A stretch of 64,000 nucleotides of DNA from Burkholderia sp. USMB20 (GCF_000949135.2 NZ_JTAN02000019.1:248001-312000), one strand, 5' to 3'. Shown: positions 8,973 to 19,539, counted from the stretch's first letter. Notes: generated by a model not told the origin, from the letters alone. Program-made: numbers and translations.

Positions 8973-10004
8973 ATGAACCTGAACCTGCATCCGGATCCGT
9001 CCGCCGGCGCGTGCCTGCCCGGCCTGTTGCCGCGCGCGGACGGCGAACTGCCAGCCCTGATCGCGCGTGCGCGCCATGCGCCGCCGCTGACGGTGGCCGT
9101 CGTGCATCCGTGCGACACGGCCAGCCTCGTCGCGCTTGCCGCGCTCAACGCGTCGCCGCTGGGCGCATCGATCGAACCGCTGATCGTCGCGCCGCGCGCG
9201 AAGGTGTTGCGCGTGGCGAGCGAGGCGGGCGTCGATCTCGCGAAATGGACGATCGAGGACGTTCCCCACAGCCACGCGGCGGCGGCCCGCGCGGTGGCAC
9301 TCGCGGCGTCGGGCCGCGCCGGCGCGCTGATGAAGGGCAGCCTGCATACGGACGAGCTGATGGGGGCCGTCGTCGCCGCGGAATCGGGCCTGCGCACCGA
9401 CAAGCGCATGTCTCACTGCTTCCTGATCGAGGCGCCGGCGTATCCGCGGCCGTTCATCCTGACCGATGCCGCGGTGAACATCGCACCGGATCTCGCGCAG
9501 AAGGCGGCCATCACGCAGAACGCGATCGACGTCGCGCATGCGCTGGGCGTCGCGCGCCCGCGCGTCGCGGTGCTGTGCGCGGTCGAGACCGTCAATCCGG
9601 CGATGCGTTCGACGCTCGACGCGGCGGCCCTCGCGAAGATGGCCGAGCGCGGGCAGATCACGGGGGCGGTCGTCGACGGCCCGCTCGCGTTCGACAACGC
9701 GATATCGCAACGGGCCGCGCGCGAGAAGGGGATCGACTCGCCGGTTGCCGGCCGTGCCGACATCCTCGTCGTGCCCGATATCGAAGCGGGCAACATGCTC
9801 GCGAAACAGCTCGAATACCTGGGCGGCGCCGCGAACGCGGGCGTCGTCGTGGGCGCGCGCGTGCCGATCGTGCTGACGAGCCGCGCCGACGGCGTCGCCG
9901 TCCGGATCGCGTCCTGCGCGCTCGCGGTGTTGCTGGCGCAAGTCCGGCATGACGCCGCCCCGATGCCTGAACAGGCCCCCCTTTCGATGGAGGAATTGCG
10001 ATGA
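8973..10004 (+). CDS. phosphate acetyl/butyryltransferase family protein
   Basis: 343 residues of the PTA/PTB family, which swaps CoA and phosphate on short acyl groups (acyl-CoA plus phosphate to acyl phosphate). Family features include MKGSLHTDELM near residue 111 and the conserved LADILVVPDIEAGNML-type segment near 263-280. It begins two bases after the phaC stop and ends in an ATGA overlap with the dehydrogenase. With ackA at 3637-4839 it would make a complete acyl-CoA to acid plus ATP route. Substrate choice (acetyl, propionyl or butyryl) cannot be told from sequence. Confidence 0.88.
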   Translation: MNLNLHPDPSAGACLPGLLPRADGELPALIARARHAPPLTVAVVHPCDTASLVALAALNASPLGASIEPLIVAPRAKVLRVASEAGVDLAKWTIEDVPHSHAAAARAVALAASGRAGALMKGSLHTDELMGAVVAAESGLRTDKRMSHCFLIEAPAYPRPFILTDAAVNIAPDLAQKAAITQNAIDVAHALGVARPRVAVLCAVETVNPAMRSTLDAAALAKMAERGQITGAVVDGPLAFDNAISQRAAREKGIDSPVAGRADILVVPDIEAGNMLAKQLEYLGGAANAGVVVGARVPIVLTSRADGVAVRIASCALAVLLAQVRHDAAPMPEQAPLSMEELR

Positions 10005-11041
10005 AAGCACTCGTGTACCACGGCCCCGGGCGCAAGGCGCTCGAACGGCGGCCCAAACCGGAACTGCAGTCGCCCACCGACGCGATCGTCCGCGTGACGC
10101 GCACGACGATCTGCGGCACCGATCTGCACATCCTCAAGGGCGACGTGCCGACGTGCGAACCGGGCCGCGTTCTCGGCCATGAAGGCGTGGGCATCGTCGA
10201 GCAGGTCGGCGCGGCGGTCGATTCGCTGAAGCCGGGCGACCACGTGCTGATTTCGTGCATCTCGTCGTGCGGACGCTGCGAGTACTGCCGCCGCGGACTG
10301 TATTCGCATTGCACGACCGGCGGCTGGATCCTCGGCAACCGGATCGACGGCACGCAGGCCGAGTTCGTGCGCATCCCGCATGCGCCGACCAGCCTGTACC
10401 GGATCCCGGCCGGCGCGGACGAGGACGCGCTCGTGATGCTGTCCGACATCCTGCCGACCGGATTCGAATGCGGCGTGCTGAACGGCAAGGTGCAGCCGGG
10501 CTGCTCGGTCGCGATCGTCGGCGCGGGGCCGATCGGGCTGGCCGCGCTGCTGACCGCGCAGTTCTATTCGCCCGCGCGGATCATCATGATCGACCCGGAC
10601 GGCAACCGGCTCGAGGTCGCGCGGCGCTTCGGCGCGACCGACTGCATCGACGGCCACGGCGGCGACCCGGTCGCGCAAGTGATGAAGCTGACCGACGGCG
10701 TGGGCGTGGATTGCGCGATCGAAGCGGTCGGCATTCCGGCGACGTTCGAGATGTGCACGGCGCTCGTGGCGCCTGGCGGGGTCGTCGCGAACGTCGGCGT
10801 GCACGGCGTCAAGGCCGATCTGCACCTCGAGAAGCTGTGGGATCGCAACATCTCGATCACGACGCGGCTCGTCGACACGGTCAGCACGCCGATGCTGCTG
10901 AAGACGGTAGGCGCCGGGCGTCTCGATCCGGCGCGCCTGATCACGCACCGGTTCTCGCTCGACGACGTGGAAAGCGCGTACGACACGTTCGGGCGCGCCG
11001 CGCAGACCCACGCGCTGAAGGTCATCATCGAAATCGGCTGA
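10001..11041 (+). CDS. zinc-dependent alcohol dehydrogenase
   Basis: 346 residues, a medium-chain dehydrogenase. The catalytic zinc ligands lie in the TTICGTDLH segment and in GHEGVGIVE. The structural zinc cluster is four Cys in CGRCEYCRRGLYSHC. The NAD-binding GAGPIG motif follows near residue 175. It is the last gene of the phasin-phbB-phaC-pta operon, where an alcohol dehydrogenase could regenerate NAD under fermentation (inference). The real substrate (ethanol, butanediol or another alcohol) is not evident. Confidence 0.9.
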   Translation: MKALVYHGPGRKALERRPKPELQSPTDAIVRVTRTTICGTDLHILKGDVPTCEPGRVLGHEGVGIVEQVGAAVDSLKPGDHVLISCISSCGRCEYCRRGLYSHCTTGGWILGNRIDGTQAEFVRIPHAPTSLYRIPAGADEDALVMLSDILPTGFECGVLNGKVQPGCSVAIVGAGPIGLAALLTAQFYSPARIIMIDPDGNRLEVARRFGATDCIDGHGGDPVAQVMKLTDGVGVDCAIEAVGIPATFEMCTALVAPGGVVANVGVHGVKADLHLEKLWDRNISITTRLVDTVSTPMLLKTVGAGRLDPARLITHRFSLDDVESAYDTFGRAAQTHALKVIIEIG

Positions 11042-11048
11042 ATGCCGG

Positions 11049-11096
11049 GCCGCGCGTGGCGGAAACCGGGTGCTTCCGCCGCCCGTCACGCGCGGC
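11049..11096. terminator. Nested inverted repeat between convergent genes
   Basis: GCCGCGCGTG (11049-11058) pairs with CACGCGCGGC (11087-11096), and inside it GGCGGAA (11058-11064) pairs with TTCCGCC (11074-11080). It lies between the rightward dehydrogenase and the leftward MBL gene. There is no T-run, so it would be an atypical bidirectional terminator or an RNA-stability hairpin. Confidence 0.45.
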
Positions 11097-11113
11097 AGGC
11101 GTTGCGCCGGCAG

Positions 11114-12517
11114 TCAGGACGACAGCGCGGTGGGTTCCCGCGTGTTGTTTGATTCAATCGCGTCCAGATCGACGCACTGCTCGTAGGTCGGCACCTCGCA
11201 CGGCCAATGCAGGCGCTCCGAGATGCGCCGGCGCATCGCATCCGCGGCAGCGGGTTCGCCATGCGTGACGAAGGTCCGCACGGGCGCGCCCTGCATCGTG
11301 CCGAGCCACTTCAGGATCTCTTCGTAGTCGGCATGGGCCGACAGCGTCGTGATCGACTCGACCTGCGCGCGCACGCGCACGTACTCGCCGTGAATCTTCA
11401 GCGTCGGCTCGTGCGCGGCGAGCGCCGCGCCGCGCGTGCCGGCGGCCTGGTAGCCTACCAGCGCGATCGTGTTGCGCGCATCGGGCGCATGGCGGCTCAG
11501 GTGATGCAGCACGCGCCCTCCGGTCGCCATCCCGCTGCCGGCGATGATGACCATCGGGCCGTGGTGTTCGGCGATCGCCTTGGACTGCTCGACCGAGCGG
11601 ATCATCGTGGCCGCGTGGCCGAGCGCATTCGCTTCGGAGGCCGTCAGCCGGTGTTCGAGGATATGGTGGCGATAGATTTCGGTCACGTCCGTCGCCATCG
11701 GGCTGTCGACGAACACCGGGACGCGCGCCATGCGGCCGGCCGCCTTCAGCCGCGCGATGTAGTGCAGGATCTCCTGCGCGCGGCCGACGGTGAAGCAGGG
11801 CATCACGACGACCCCGCCGCGCGCGAAGGTCTTGTCGAACATCTCGGCCAGCTCGTTTTCGGGATCCGACGCCGGATGCAGCCGGTCGCCGTACGTCGAT
11901 TCGACCACCAGGTAGTCGGCATGCGCGGGCGGTCGCGGCGGTTGCATGATCGGGTCGTGATACCGGCCGAGATCGCCGGAGAACGCGAGCACCTTGTGAT
12001 CCCAGTGCATCACGACGCTCGCCGCGCCGAGGATGTGCCCGGCCGGCAGCAGGCGGAACGACAGGCTGCCGCCCAGCGCGGTGCATTCGTCGAACGCGAC
12101 GGGTTGCAGCAGGCGCAGCGCGCGCTGCGCGTCGTCCAGCGTGTAGAGCGGTTGCGCGGGATGATGCTTCGAATAACCGTGCCGGTTCGCGAAGTCGGCT
12201 TCCTCCTCCTGCAGCCGCGCGCTGTCGCGCAGCATGATGTCGCAGAGTTCGGCCGTGGCCGCCGTGCAGTACACCGGCCCGCGATAGCCTTCGCGGGCCA
12301 GCACCGGGAGATAGCCGGTGTGATCGAGATGCGCGTGCGTGAGCACGACCGCGTCCAGCGTGTCGGGCGCGAACGGCAGCGCGCGCCAGTTGCGCAGCCG
12401 CAGGTTCTTGGTCCCCTGGAACAGGCCGCAATCGACCAGGACGCGCCGGCCGCCGTGCTCGAGCAGATATTTCGAGCCGGTCACGGTTTCGGTCGCACCG
12501 AGAAAAGTCAGTTTCAT
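11114..12517 (-). CDS. MBL-fold beta-CASP RNA-processing exonuclease-like protein
   Basis: 467 residues from ATG 12517, which follows a strong GGGGAGG site. The metallo-beta-lactamase zinc motif THAHLDHTG is near residues 57-65. Further zinc ligands follow, and then a beta-CASP region and a C-terminal RMMBL segment with VRTFVTHGE. The family includes bacterial homologues of CPSF73/Ysh1 that act as RNases. The substrate here is unknown. An FNR-like box is centred 71 bases upstream, which ties the gene to the low-oxygen locus. Confidence 0.88.
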   Translation of the reverse strand: MKLTFLGATETVTGSKYLLEHGGRRVLVDCGLFQGTKNLRLRNWRALPFAPDTLDAVVLTHAHLDHTGYLPVLAREGYRGPVYCTAATAELCDIMLRDSARLQEEEADFANRHGYSKHHPAQPLYTLDDAQRALRLLQPVAFDECTALGGSLSFRLLPAGHILGAASVVMHWDHKVLAFSGDLGRYHDPIMQPPRPPAHADYLVVESTYGDRLHPASDPENELAEMFDKTFARGGVVVMPCFTVGRAQEILHYIARLKAAGRMARVPVFVDSPMATDVTEIYRHHILEHRLTASEANALGHAATMIRSVEQSKAIAEHHGPMVIIAGSGMATGGRVLHHLSRHAPDARNTIALVGYQAAGTRGAALAAHEPTLKIHGEYVRVRAQVESITTLSAHADYEEILKWLGTMQGAPVRTFVTHGEPAAADAMRRRISERLHWPCEVPTYEQCVDLDAIESNNTREPTALSS

Positions 12518-12581
12518 GGGTTGCCTCCCCGGGAGTCGACGGAACAGTAAGTCGATTACATCCCGAACGCGCGCGCGGCGG

Positions 12582-12595
12582 TTGACCGAAATCAC
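12582..12595. promoter_or_regulatory. FNR/ANR-like palindrome upstream of the MBL gene
   Basis: TTGAC-CGAA-ATCAC has two mismatches to the consensus dyad. It is centred about 71 bases before the ATG at 12517, a spacing shared with the boxes before 1729, 3567 and 5687. Confidence 0.5.
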
Positions 12596-12686
12596 GAATG
12601 GCGGGATTCCGATGACGAACGGCTCGAACGCGACGCGTAAGATGCCGCTTGCGATGCCCCGAATGCAATGCGTCCGGCCGGTGCCG

Positions 12687-12872
12687 CTAACGCCCGGGCG
12701 GCGCCGGATCCAGCTGCGCGACGAACGCCACGATGCCCGACACCAGCGCAACGATCGCGTACGGCACGACCCGCTCGTCGATCAGCATCGCATGCACGAC
12801 GCCCAGCAGCGACGCGAGTGCGATGAATACGCAGAGCGTCGCGAACGCGTTTCGGTATCGCAGGCCCATCAT
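12687..12872 (-). CDS. small two-helix membrane protein
   Basis: 61 residues starting at the first of two adjacent ATGs, after a GGGAGA ribosome site. Two hydrophobic stretches (about 10-28 and 35-54) suggest a hairpin in the inner membrane with a short charged loop between them. The frame can be extended upstream, but that part lacks a ribosome site. I do not recognise a family. A perfect FNR dyad 110 bases upstream suggests low-oxygen expression. It may be missed by gene finders because of its size. Confidence 0.6.
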   Translation of the reverse strand: MMGLRYRNAFATLCVFIALASLLGVVHAMLIDERVVPYAIVALVSGIVAFVAQLDPAPPGR

Positions 12873-12975
12873 GACGTTCTCCCGGGAAGCGGCCGCCGTG
12901 GACGGCGTTGCCGTCGGCGCATGCCATCGGTTGCGCAAGACATGTGCCATGATCGCGTGCCGCGCGCCGGCGCGA

Positions 12976-12989
12976 TTGATCTGTATCAA
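12976..12989. promoter_or_regulatory. Perfect FNR/ANR dyad
   Basis: TTGAT-CTGT-ATCAA is an exact match to the FNR/ANR/CRP-family half-sites. It is upstream of the small membrane gene (12872) and just beyond the end of the leftward ABC operon (13026), so the small gene is the only plausible target. Confidence 0.7.
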
Positions 12990-13025
12990 CCGACGAATCC
13001 CGGCATCACGGAATCGACGCGCCGC

Positions 13026-14150
13026 TCAAGTCATCTGACCAATCGTCTTGCGGAAGCGCGTCAGCGACAGCAGGAACAGCACGCAACCGATCGCGAACAG
13101 CGCCGCGAACTGGGCCCACACCGCCTCGAACCCGGCACCGCGATACAGGATGCGTTGCGCGAGTTCGACGAAATGCGTGGTCGGCGCGGCCAGCATGATG
13201 TCCTGCACGACGGGCGGCATGCTTTCGCGCGGCGTCAGGCCGCCCGACAACAATTGCAGCGGCAGCAGCACGAGGACGAGCAGCATGCCGAACTGCGGCA
13301 TGCTGCGCACGAGCGTCGCGAGAAAGATCCCCATCGACGTCGTCGCGAACAGGTGCAACGCCATGCCGGCCACGAACAGCGGCACCGATCCCGGAATCGG
13401 CACGTGCAGCGCGCCGCCCACGACGAACGTCAGCGACGCGACGGCCGCCGCCGCGACGACGAGCCCCATCGACCAGACCTTCGCGAGCATGATTTCCGCC
13501 GCGGTCACCGGCATGACGAGCAGATGCTCGATCGTGCCGTGCTCGCGCTCGCGAATCAGCGCGGCGCCGGTGAGGATCATCGACAGCATCGTCACGTTGT
13601 TGATCAGTTCCATCAGCGCGCCGAACCAGACTTCGTCGAGATTCGGGTTGAAGCGCATCCGCATCGCGAGATCGACGGGCGGCAAGGACGTGCCGCGATG
13701 GCGCCGCACGAACGCATCGATCTCGCCCGACACGATCTGCTGCACGTAACCGCCGCCGGTGAACGCCTGCGTCATGCGGGTCGCATCGACGTTGAGCTGG
13801 ACCGTCGCGTGACGGCCGGCGAGCACGTCGCGCTGGAAGTCCGGCGGAATGTCGAGCGAGAACGTGTAGTCGCCGTTGTCGAGCCCGCGATCGGCCGCGC
13901 CGGCGTCGACGAGCGGGGGCGGCGCGAACTGCGGCGGGAAGAACGCCGCCGCGATGCGCGCCGACAGCGGCGACGCATCCTCGTCGACGATCGCGATCGG
14001 CACCTTGTGCAGCGTTTCCGGGCGCGCGGTGGCCGCGACGTAGATCGACGCGCTGAACGTGTAGACGATCAGCGCGAGCAGGATCGGGTCGCGGGCGAGG
14101 CTCCACAGTTCCTTGACCCCGAGCCGGAAAATGACGAGCAGGCGCGACAT
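13026..14150 (-). CDS. ABC-2 type permease, YhhJ-like
   Basis: 374 residues, the same length as E. coli YhhJ. An N-terminal membrane helix is followed by a large periplasmic loop (about 45-175) and five further membrane segments, the ABC2_membrane_3 layout. The loop holds the [13 protein letters not shown] and [17 protein letters not shown] segments typical of this family. It starts three bases beyond the stop of the preceding permease segment and closes the operon OMF, HlyD-like, RbbA-like, YhhJ-like. It probably pairs with the RbbA permease half as a heterodimeric exporter. Confidence 0.9.
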   Translation of the reverse strand: MSRLLVIFRLGVKELWSLARDPILLALIVYTFSASIYVAATARPETLHKVPIAIVDEDASPLSARIAAAFFPPQFAPPPLVDAGAADRGLDNGDYTFSLDIPPDFQRDVLAGRHATVQLNVDATRMTQAFTGGGYVQQIVSGEIDAFVRRHRGTSLPPVDLAMRMRFNPNLDEVWFGALMELINNVTMLSMILTGAALIREREHGTIEHLLVMPVTAAEIMLAKVWSMGLVVAAAAVASLTFVVGGALHVPIPGSVPLFVAGMALHLFATTSMGIFLATLVRSMPQFGMLLVLVLLPLQLLSGGLTPRESMPPVVQDIMLAAPTTHFVELAQRILYRGAGFEAVWAQFAALFAIGCVLFLLSLTRFRKTIGQMT

Positions 14151-14152
14151 GG

Positions 14153-15277
14153 TCAACGCTCCTGCTTGCGCAGCAGCACGCCGGTCATGACCAGGATGAC
14201 CGGCGCGGCCGCGAGCATCGGCCAGAACTGGGACGACAGGTCGGCCAGCCCGAGCGCCTTGTTGTAGACGCCGCGGCTGATCGCGAGCATGTAGGTGGCC
14301 GGATAGACGGTGCCGACCCACTTGCCGCTGCCCTCGAGCGACGACAGCGGCGTGAGCAGGCCCGAGAACTGCACGACGGGAATCAGCGTGCCGACGATCG
14401 TCATGAAGATCGCGGCGATCTGGCTGCGGGTAAACGTCGACGCGAACAGCCCGATGCCGGTGGCCACGACGTTGAAGATCAGCACCGCGGCCGCCAGCGT
14501 CGCGAAACTGCCCTTGATCCGCACGCCGAACACGAGGTCGGCCAGCACGACCATCAGCAGGAAGTTCAGCATGGCCAGCATCACGTACGGCGCCTGCTTG
14601 CCGAGCAGGAATTCGGCCCGCGTGACGGGCGTCACGTACAGGTTGACGATCGACCCGAGCTCCCGTTCCCGCACGACGGCGAGCGCCGTCAGCATCGCGG
14701 GCAGCATCAGCAGCAGCATCGGCATGATCGCGGGAATCATGGCCGGCAGGCTCTTGACGTCCGGGTTGTAGCGATAGCGGATCGCGATGTCGACGGCCGG
14801 CGCGAGCGACACGCCGAGCCGGCGCTTCGCCTGGTCGCGCAGCCAGTTTTCGTGCATGCCGGCCACGTAGCCGCGGATCGTCTCCGCGCGCATCGGCATC
14901 GCGCCGTCGACCCATGCGCCGATCTCCACGCGGCGGCCGCGCGCGACGTCGCGCGCGAAACCGGGCGGGATCTCGAGCGCGAGCGACAGCTGGCCGTTGC
15001 GCATGCGGCGCTCGATGTCGCGGTCGTCGGCGAGCGGCGCGCGCGGCACGAAGTAGCGGGAACCGGCGAGGTTCTGCGCATAGTCCTGGCTCAGGATCGA
15101 CTGATCGCGGTCGAGCACCGCGAACGTCAGGTTGTCGACGTCGAGACTGATCCCGATGCTGATCACGCACATCAGCACGAGCGAGCCGAACAGCGCCAGC
15201 GTCGCGCGCAACGGGTCGCGTCGCAGCTCCAGCACTTCGCGCCACAGATAGCTGCCGGCGCGCGCCGGCTGAACCAT
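14153..15277 (-). CDS. rbbA: RbbA C-terminal permease part, separated from the ATPase part by a frameshift
   Basis: 374 residues if started at ATG 15277. It matches the C-terminal permease third of E. coli RbbA/YhiH, including LELRRDP near the start, the FAVLDRDQ and GSRYF loop, [13 protein letters not shown] and [17 protein letters not shown]-like motifs, and a closing RKQER. In E. coli this is fused to two ATPase domains (911 residues in all). Here the frame is displaced from the ATPase frame within a Pro/Ala/Gly-rich linker near 15280-15330. No clear ribosome site precedes 15277. A true frameshift, recoding, or an assembly error is possible. Confidence 0.8.
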   Translation of the reverse strand: MVQPARAGSYLWREVLELRRDPLRATLALFGSLVLMCVISIGISLDVDNLTFAVLDRDQSILSQDYAQNLAGSRYFVPRAPLADDRDIERRMRNGQLSLALEIPPGFARDVARGRRVEIGAWVDGAMPMRAETIRGYVAGMHENWLRDQAKRRLGVSLAPAVDIAIRYRYNPDVKSLPAMIPAIMPMLLLMLPAMLTALAVVRERELGSIVNLYVTPVTRAEFLLGKQAPYVMLAMLNFLLMVVLADLVFGVRIKGSFATLAAAVLIFNVVATGIGLFASTFTRSQIAAIFMTIVGTLIPVVQFSGLLTPLSSLEGSGKWVGTVYPATYMLAISRGVYNKALGLADLSSQFWPMLAAAPVILVMTGVLLRKQER

Positions 15278-16979
15278 GCCGCCCACGACCGCCGCCGGCC
15301 GCCGCGGGTGGCGCGGTCGCCGCGGGCGGCGCGGCGAGCCAGGTCGGCGTCGGACGGCGCATCGCGGCGACCGTCCGCCCATCCGCTTTCTGCGCGTCGC
15401 TCAGGTAGCCGATGAACGCGTCCTCGAGCGTGGCGGCGCCGCGCAGGCGCACCAGTTCCTCGGGCGCGGCGCTCGCGAGCACGCGGCCCGCATGCATCAG
15501 CGAGATGCGGTCGCAGCGCGCGGCCTCGTTCATGAAGTGCGTCGAAATGAAGATGGTGACGCGATCGTTGCGCGCGAGCTCGATCATCAGCCGCCAGAAG
15601 TCGTCCCGCGCGACCGGATCCACGCCCGACGTCGGTTCGTCGAGGATCAGCAGCTCGGGCTTGTGCACCATCGCCACCGCGAGCGAGAGCCGCTGCCGCA
15701 TGCCGAGCGGCAGGCGCTCGGGCAGCGCGTCGAGGGCGTCGGCCAGCCCGAAGCGCGCGACCATTTCGGTCACGCGCGCGGGCACGTCCGCCTCCGGCAC
15801 GCCGAACAGGCGCGCGTGCAGCACGAGGTTCTGCCGGACGGTCAGTTCGCCGTAGAGCGAAAACCCTTGCGACATGTAGCCGACGCGCCGGCGCGTGTCG
15901 ATGTCGTTCGCGGCGACCGGGCGGCCGAACAGCGTCGCCGTGCCGTCCGACGCGGGCAGCAGGCCGGTGAGCATCTTCATGGTCGTCGACTTGCCGCAGC
16001 CGTTGGAGCCGAGAAAGCCGAAGATTTCGCCGCGGCGGATCTGCAGGCTCACGTGGTCGACCGCGACGAAATCGCCGAACCGCATCGTCAGCCCGTCCGC
16101 CTCGATCGCGTAGCCGGCCGCCCGATCGGCCTGGAACGGCGCGATCACGACCGGCTGGTGTCCGTGCCGGCGCGCCTCCGGGAGCAGCGCGATGAACGCG
16201 GCTTCCAGCGTGTCGCAACCGGTGCGCTCCAACAGCTCGCCGGGGCTGCCGGTTGCCAGCACGCGGCCGGCGTCCATCGCGATCAGCCGGTCGAACCGGC
16301 GGGCCTCGTCCATGTACGCGGTGGCGACCAGCACGCTCATCGCCGGGCGGGCGGCGCGAATGCGGCCGATCAGCTCCCAGAACTGCGCGCGCGACAGCGG
16401 ATCGACGCCGGTCGTCGGCTCGTCGAGGATCAGCAGGTCGGGATCGTGGATCAACGCGCAGCACAGGCCGAGCTTCTGCTTCATGCCGCCGGACAACTTG
16501 CCGGCCGGGCGGTCCAGGAACGGCTGCAGCCCGGTGCTGCGCGTCAGCGCGTCGATCCTTCGGCGCCGCTCCGCCGCATCGTGGCCGAACAGGCGCGCGA
16601 AGAACTGCAGGTTTTCCTCGACCGACAGCGTCGCGTACAGGTTGCGGCCAAGGCCTTGCGGCATGTAGGCGATGCGCCGGCACACGCGCGCGCGATGGCG
16701 GCGCGACGACAGGTCGCCGTCGAGCGTCCATACGCGGCCCTGCTGGATCGCGCGCGCGCCGGAAACGAGCGCGAGCAGGCTCGACTTGCCGACGCCGTCC
16801 GGCCCGATCAGCCCGATCATGCGGCCGGCCGGGATATCGAGCGTCAGGTCGTCGAGCGCGGCCTTGTCGCCGTAGCGCAGCGAGACGCCGGACAGCCGTG
16901 CGACCCAGCCCGGATCGGCCGACACCGGCGCAGCGCCGGTCGCGCCGGCATCCGTCTCGACGGGCGGCGCCGCTTTCAT
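15278..16979 (-). CDS. rbbA: RbbA N-terminal part with two ABC ATPase domains, no stop in its own frame
   Basis: About 565 residues from ATG 16979, coupled by ATGA to the HlyD gene. The first ATPase (about 28-260) has Walker [20 protein letters not shown] and [11 protein letters not shown]. The second (about 290-520) has GSNGCGKST, a degenerate [10 protein letters not shown] signature as in E. coli RbbA, and [11 protein letters not shown]. After the linker sequence [14 protein letters not shown] this frame enters the permease gene out of phase and meets no stop until 13026. So the product as read would not be a functional RbbA unless the frame shifts. Confidence 0.85.
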
Positions 16980-18049
16980 TGCGGCACCCTGATCGCGAGG
17001 CGATCCGGCCAGCCCGCGTGCGGGTCGGTCTTCAGCCACGCCACGCCCGGCAAGCCGGTCTTGACGAGCTTCAGGTGGCGCTGCAACAGGTCGCGATCGA
17101 TGCGTGCCTTCACCCGGAACATCAGCTTCTGCCGCTCGGTGGCCGTTTCGACCGTCTTCGGCGTGAACTGCGCGGTGCTCGACACATAGGACACGCGGGC
17201 CGGAATCACGTATTCCGGTGCCGCATCGAGCACGATCCGCACGTCGGCGCCGAGCGGGACCCGGCCGACGGCCGCTTCGGGCAGGAAGAACGTCATGTAC
17301 ACGTCGGACAGGTCGACGACGTTGAGCACCTTGCCGCCTGCCGGCAGGACTTCGCCCGACTCGGCGATCCGGTACTGGACGCGCCCGTCGCGCGGCGAGG
17401 TCAGTTCGCTGTCCGAAAGGTCGGCCCGCACGCGCGCCACGGTCGCCTGCGCGGCCGTCACGGCCGAGCGCGCCGCGACGAGCTGGGCCTGCGTGGCGTC
17501 GATCGCGGCCTGAGCGGCTTCCACCTGGGCCCGCGCGGCATTCACGGTCGCGCGCAGGCTGCCGGCGCGCGCGCGATCGTCGTCCAGTTCCTGCATCGAC
17601 GACGCGCCGTCGCGCGACAGCGTTTCGGACCGCGCGAGCCGCCGCGTGGCCGCGTCCAGCTCGCTTTCCCGCTGCACGACGACGGCCGCGGCCGCGGCCT
17701 TGTCGCTGCGGCGCTGCGCGACCTGCGCGTCGATGCTCGCCGCGGTGTTCACCGCCTGCTGCTCGCGCGCCCGTGCCTCGTCGAGCTGCGCCTGCAGGAC
17801 GACGACGTCCATGCGTGCGAGCGGCTGGCCGGCCGTCACGAAGTCGCCTTCGTCGACGAGCATCGCGGTAATGCGCCCCGGCAGCTTGGTCGCGACGTCG
17901 ATTTCGGTCGCCTCGATGCGGCCGTTGCCGCTGACGAGCCCCGCGTCCGCCTGGCCGTCGTGCCAGCGCGTCCACCCGTAATACGCGAGGCCGATCGCAA
18001 GCACGGCCGCACCGATACCGATCAGAAGAGGGCGCGGGATGGTTTTCAT
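16976..18049 (-). CDS. HlyD/EmrA-type periplasmic adaptor, YhiI-like
   Basis: 357 residues from ATG 18049, overlapping the upstream stop by four bases. An N-terminal membrane anchor (about 7-25) precedes a biotinyl-lipoyl half-domain ([18 protein letters not shown]), a long coiled coil (about 85-220) and the second lipoyl half and beta-barrel ([12 protein letters not shown]). The protein links an inner-membrane ABC pump with an outer-membrane factor. The order OMF, adaptor, RbbA, YhhJ copies the E. coli yhiI-rbbA-yhhJ set, with the OMF added. Confidence 0.92.
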   Translation of the reverse strand: MKTIPRPLLIGIGAAVLAIGLAYYGWTRWHDGQADAGLVSGNGRIEATEIDVATKLPGRITAMLVDEGDFVTAGQPLARMDVVVLQAQLDEARAREQQAVNTAASIDAQVAQRRSDKAAAAAVVVQRESELDAATRRLARSETLSRDGASSMQELDDDRARAGSLRATVNAARAQVEAAQAAIDATQAQLVAARSAVTAAQATVARVRADLSDSELTSPRDGRVQYRIAESGEVLPAGGKVLNVVDLSDVYMTFFLPEAAVGRVPLGADVRIVLDAAPEYVIPARVSYVSSTAQFTPKTVETATERQKLMFRVKARIDRDLLQRHLKLVKTGLPGVAWLKTDPHAGWPDRLAIRVPQ

Positions 18050-19539
18050 GGTGTGTTGTCCGAGTCTGTCGAAAGGGGCGCCGTTGCCGCGGCAGTCTTG
18101 CCGGTGTCGATCACGCCGCCGCCGAGCGCGCCGTACAGCGCGACGCGGCTCGACAGCAGCGCACGACGGGTCGTGACCAGCTGCTGCTCGGCGTTCATCA
18201 GGTCCCGCTGCGCATCGAGCACCTCGAGGAAGCGGGTCGCCCCGCTGTCGTAGCGCAGCTTCGCGAGGCGCGCCCGCTCGGCCTGCGACGCCAGCGTGGC
18301 GCGCTCGATGGCGACCTGGTCGGCGAGCCAATGGCGCGCGGCGAGCGCATCGGACACGTCGCGGAACGCGCGCTGCAGCGTCTGTTCGTAGCGGGCGAGC
18401 GCTTCTTCGCGTTGCGCGCGCGCCAGTGCGAGATTCGACCGGTTGCGGCCGCCGTCGACGAGCGGCAGCGTGACGTTGGGAATCACCGACCACACGCCGG
18501 ACCCCGACGACAGCAGGTCGTGCAGCGCGCTGCTTCCCGAACCGATCGCACTCGTCAACGCGATGCGCGGAAAGAATGCCGCGCGCGCCGCGCCGATGTT
18601 CGCGCGGCTCGCCTGCAGTTCGCGCTCCGCCGCAATCACGTCCGGGCGCCGGGTCAGCAGCGACGAGGGCAGGCCGGGGGTTAGCGACGGCAGCACCGCG
18701 CCGTCGTCGAGCGCGAGCGGCGTGGCGCCCAGCGCCGGCGGCGCACCGACGAGCAACGCCAGCGCATCGGCTGCCGTCGCGCGGGCCTGCTGCAACTGCA
18801 CGCCGAGCGATTCCGCCTGCTGCAGCAGGATCTCCGATTGCGTGAGATCGAGGCGCGAGATCGCGCCGGCCGCGTGACGAAGCCGGAAAATCCGCAGCGA
18901 TTCGCGGCGGGTGTCGATCGTCGCGCGGGTCAGCGCGATGCGTTCGTCGATCTCGCACAGGGTCAGATACGCGTCCGCGACACCGGTGACGACGCTCAGC
19001 GTCACCGCCTGCCTGGCTGCGTCGCTCGCGAGGTAGCGCTGAAGCGCTGCTTCCTTCAGGTTGCGCACGCGGCCCCAGAAATCGATCTCCCATTGCGTCT
19101 CGGCCAGCTGGACTTGATAGACCTGGCCGATGACGGGCGCCGGAGTGAGAAAGCCGCCCGGCGTGCGAAACCGCGCGTAGGCCGCGCCCGCACCGATGGT
19201 CGGCCATTGATCCGCGCCGCGGATGCCGTACACCGCGCGAGCCTGCTCGACGCGTGCGACCGCCGCGCGCAGATCCCGGTTGTCGGCGAGCGCCTGGCCG
19301 ATCAGTGCGCGCAGGCGCGGGTCGACGAAGTAAGCCTGCCAGTCGGGCACGGGCGCGGCGGGTGTCGCGTCGGCGGACGGCTCCGGAAAGGACGCGGGAA
19401 TCGGTGCGGCGGGACGCTCGTCCGGTGGCGCAAGCGACAGGCAGCCCGACAGCAGCCCCATGCCCGCCGCCAGCGCAATGGCACGCATGCGCCGCACGAC
19501 GGCAGGATGACAGCGAACGGGAGGCGCGGCAGCGCGCAT
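18046..19539 (-). CDS. NodT/OprM-type outer-membrane efflux lipoprotein
   Basis: 497 residues with two OEP repeats, the normal OprM length. A lipobox LLSGC puts the lipidated Cys at residue 33 from the 19539 start; an alternative ATG at 19488 (MRAIALAAG) would leave a 15-residue signal. Motifs such as [11 protein letters not shown] and [30 protein letters not shown] are diagnostic. It is first in the leftward ABC operon and provides the outer-membrane channel. An FNR-like box lies about 111 bases upstream. Confidence 0.92.
   Translation of the reverse strand: MRAAAPPVRCHPAVVRRMRAIALAAGMGLLSGCLSLAPPDERPAAPIPASFPEPSADATPAAPVPDWQAYFVDPRLRALIGQALADNRDLRAAVARVEQARAVYGIRGADQWPTIGAGAAYARFRTPGGFLTPAPVIGQVYQVQLAETQWEIDFWGRVRNLKEAALQRYLASDAARQAVTLSVVTGVADAYLTLCEIDERIALTRATIDTRRESLRIFRLRHAAGAISRLDLTQSEILLQQAESLGVQLQQARATAADALALLVGAPPALGATPLALDDGAVLPSLTPGLPSSLLTRRPDVIAAERELQASRANIGAARAAFFPRIALTSAIGSGSSALHDLLSSGSGVWSVIPNVTLPLVDGGRNRSNLALARAQREEALARYEQTLQRAFRDVSDALAARHWLADQVAIERATLASQAERARLAKLRYDSGATRFLEVLDAQRDLMNAEQQLVTTRRALLSSRVALYGALGGGVIDTGKTAAATAPLSTDSDNTP

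Noticed and set aside
7116-10004. Possible PhaC-phosphotransacylase fusion of 962 codons
   Set aside because: Only the last third carries a real protein. phaC has its own stop at 8970 and the next gene its own ATG at 8973.
13026-17975. A single stop-free frame of about 1650 codons on the minus strand
   Set aside because: It chains the shadow of the HlyD gene, the RbbA ATPase part, the shadow of the RbbA permease and the YhhJ-like gene. Only the ATPase and YhhJ parts have family motifs; it is not one protein.
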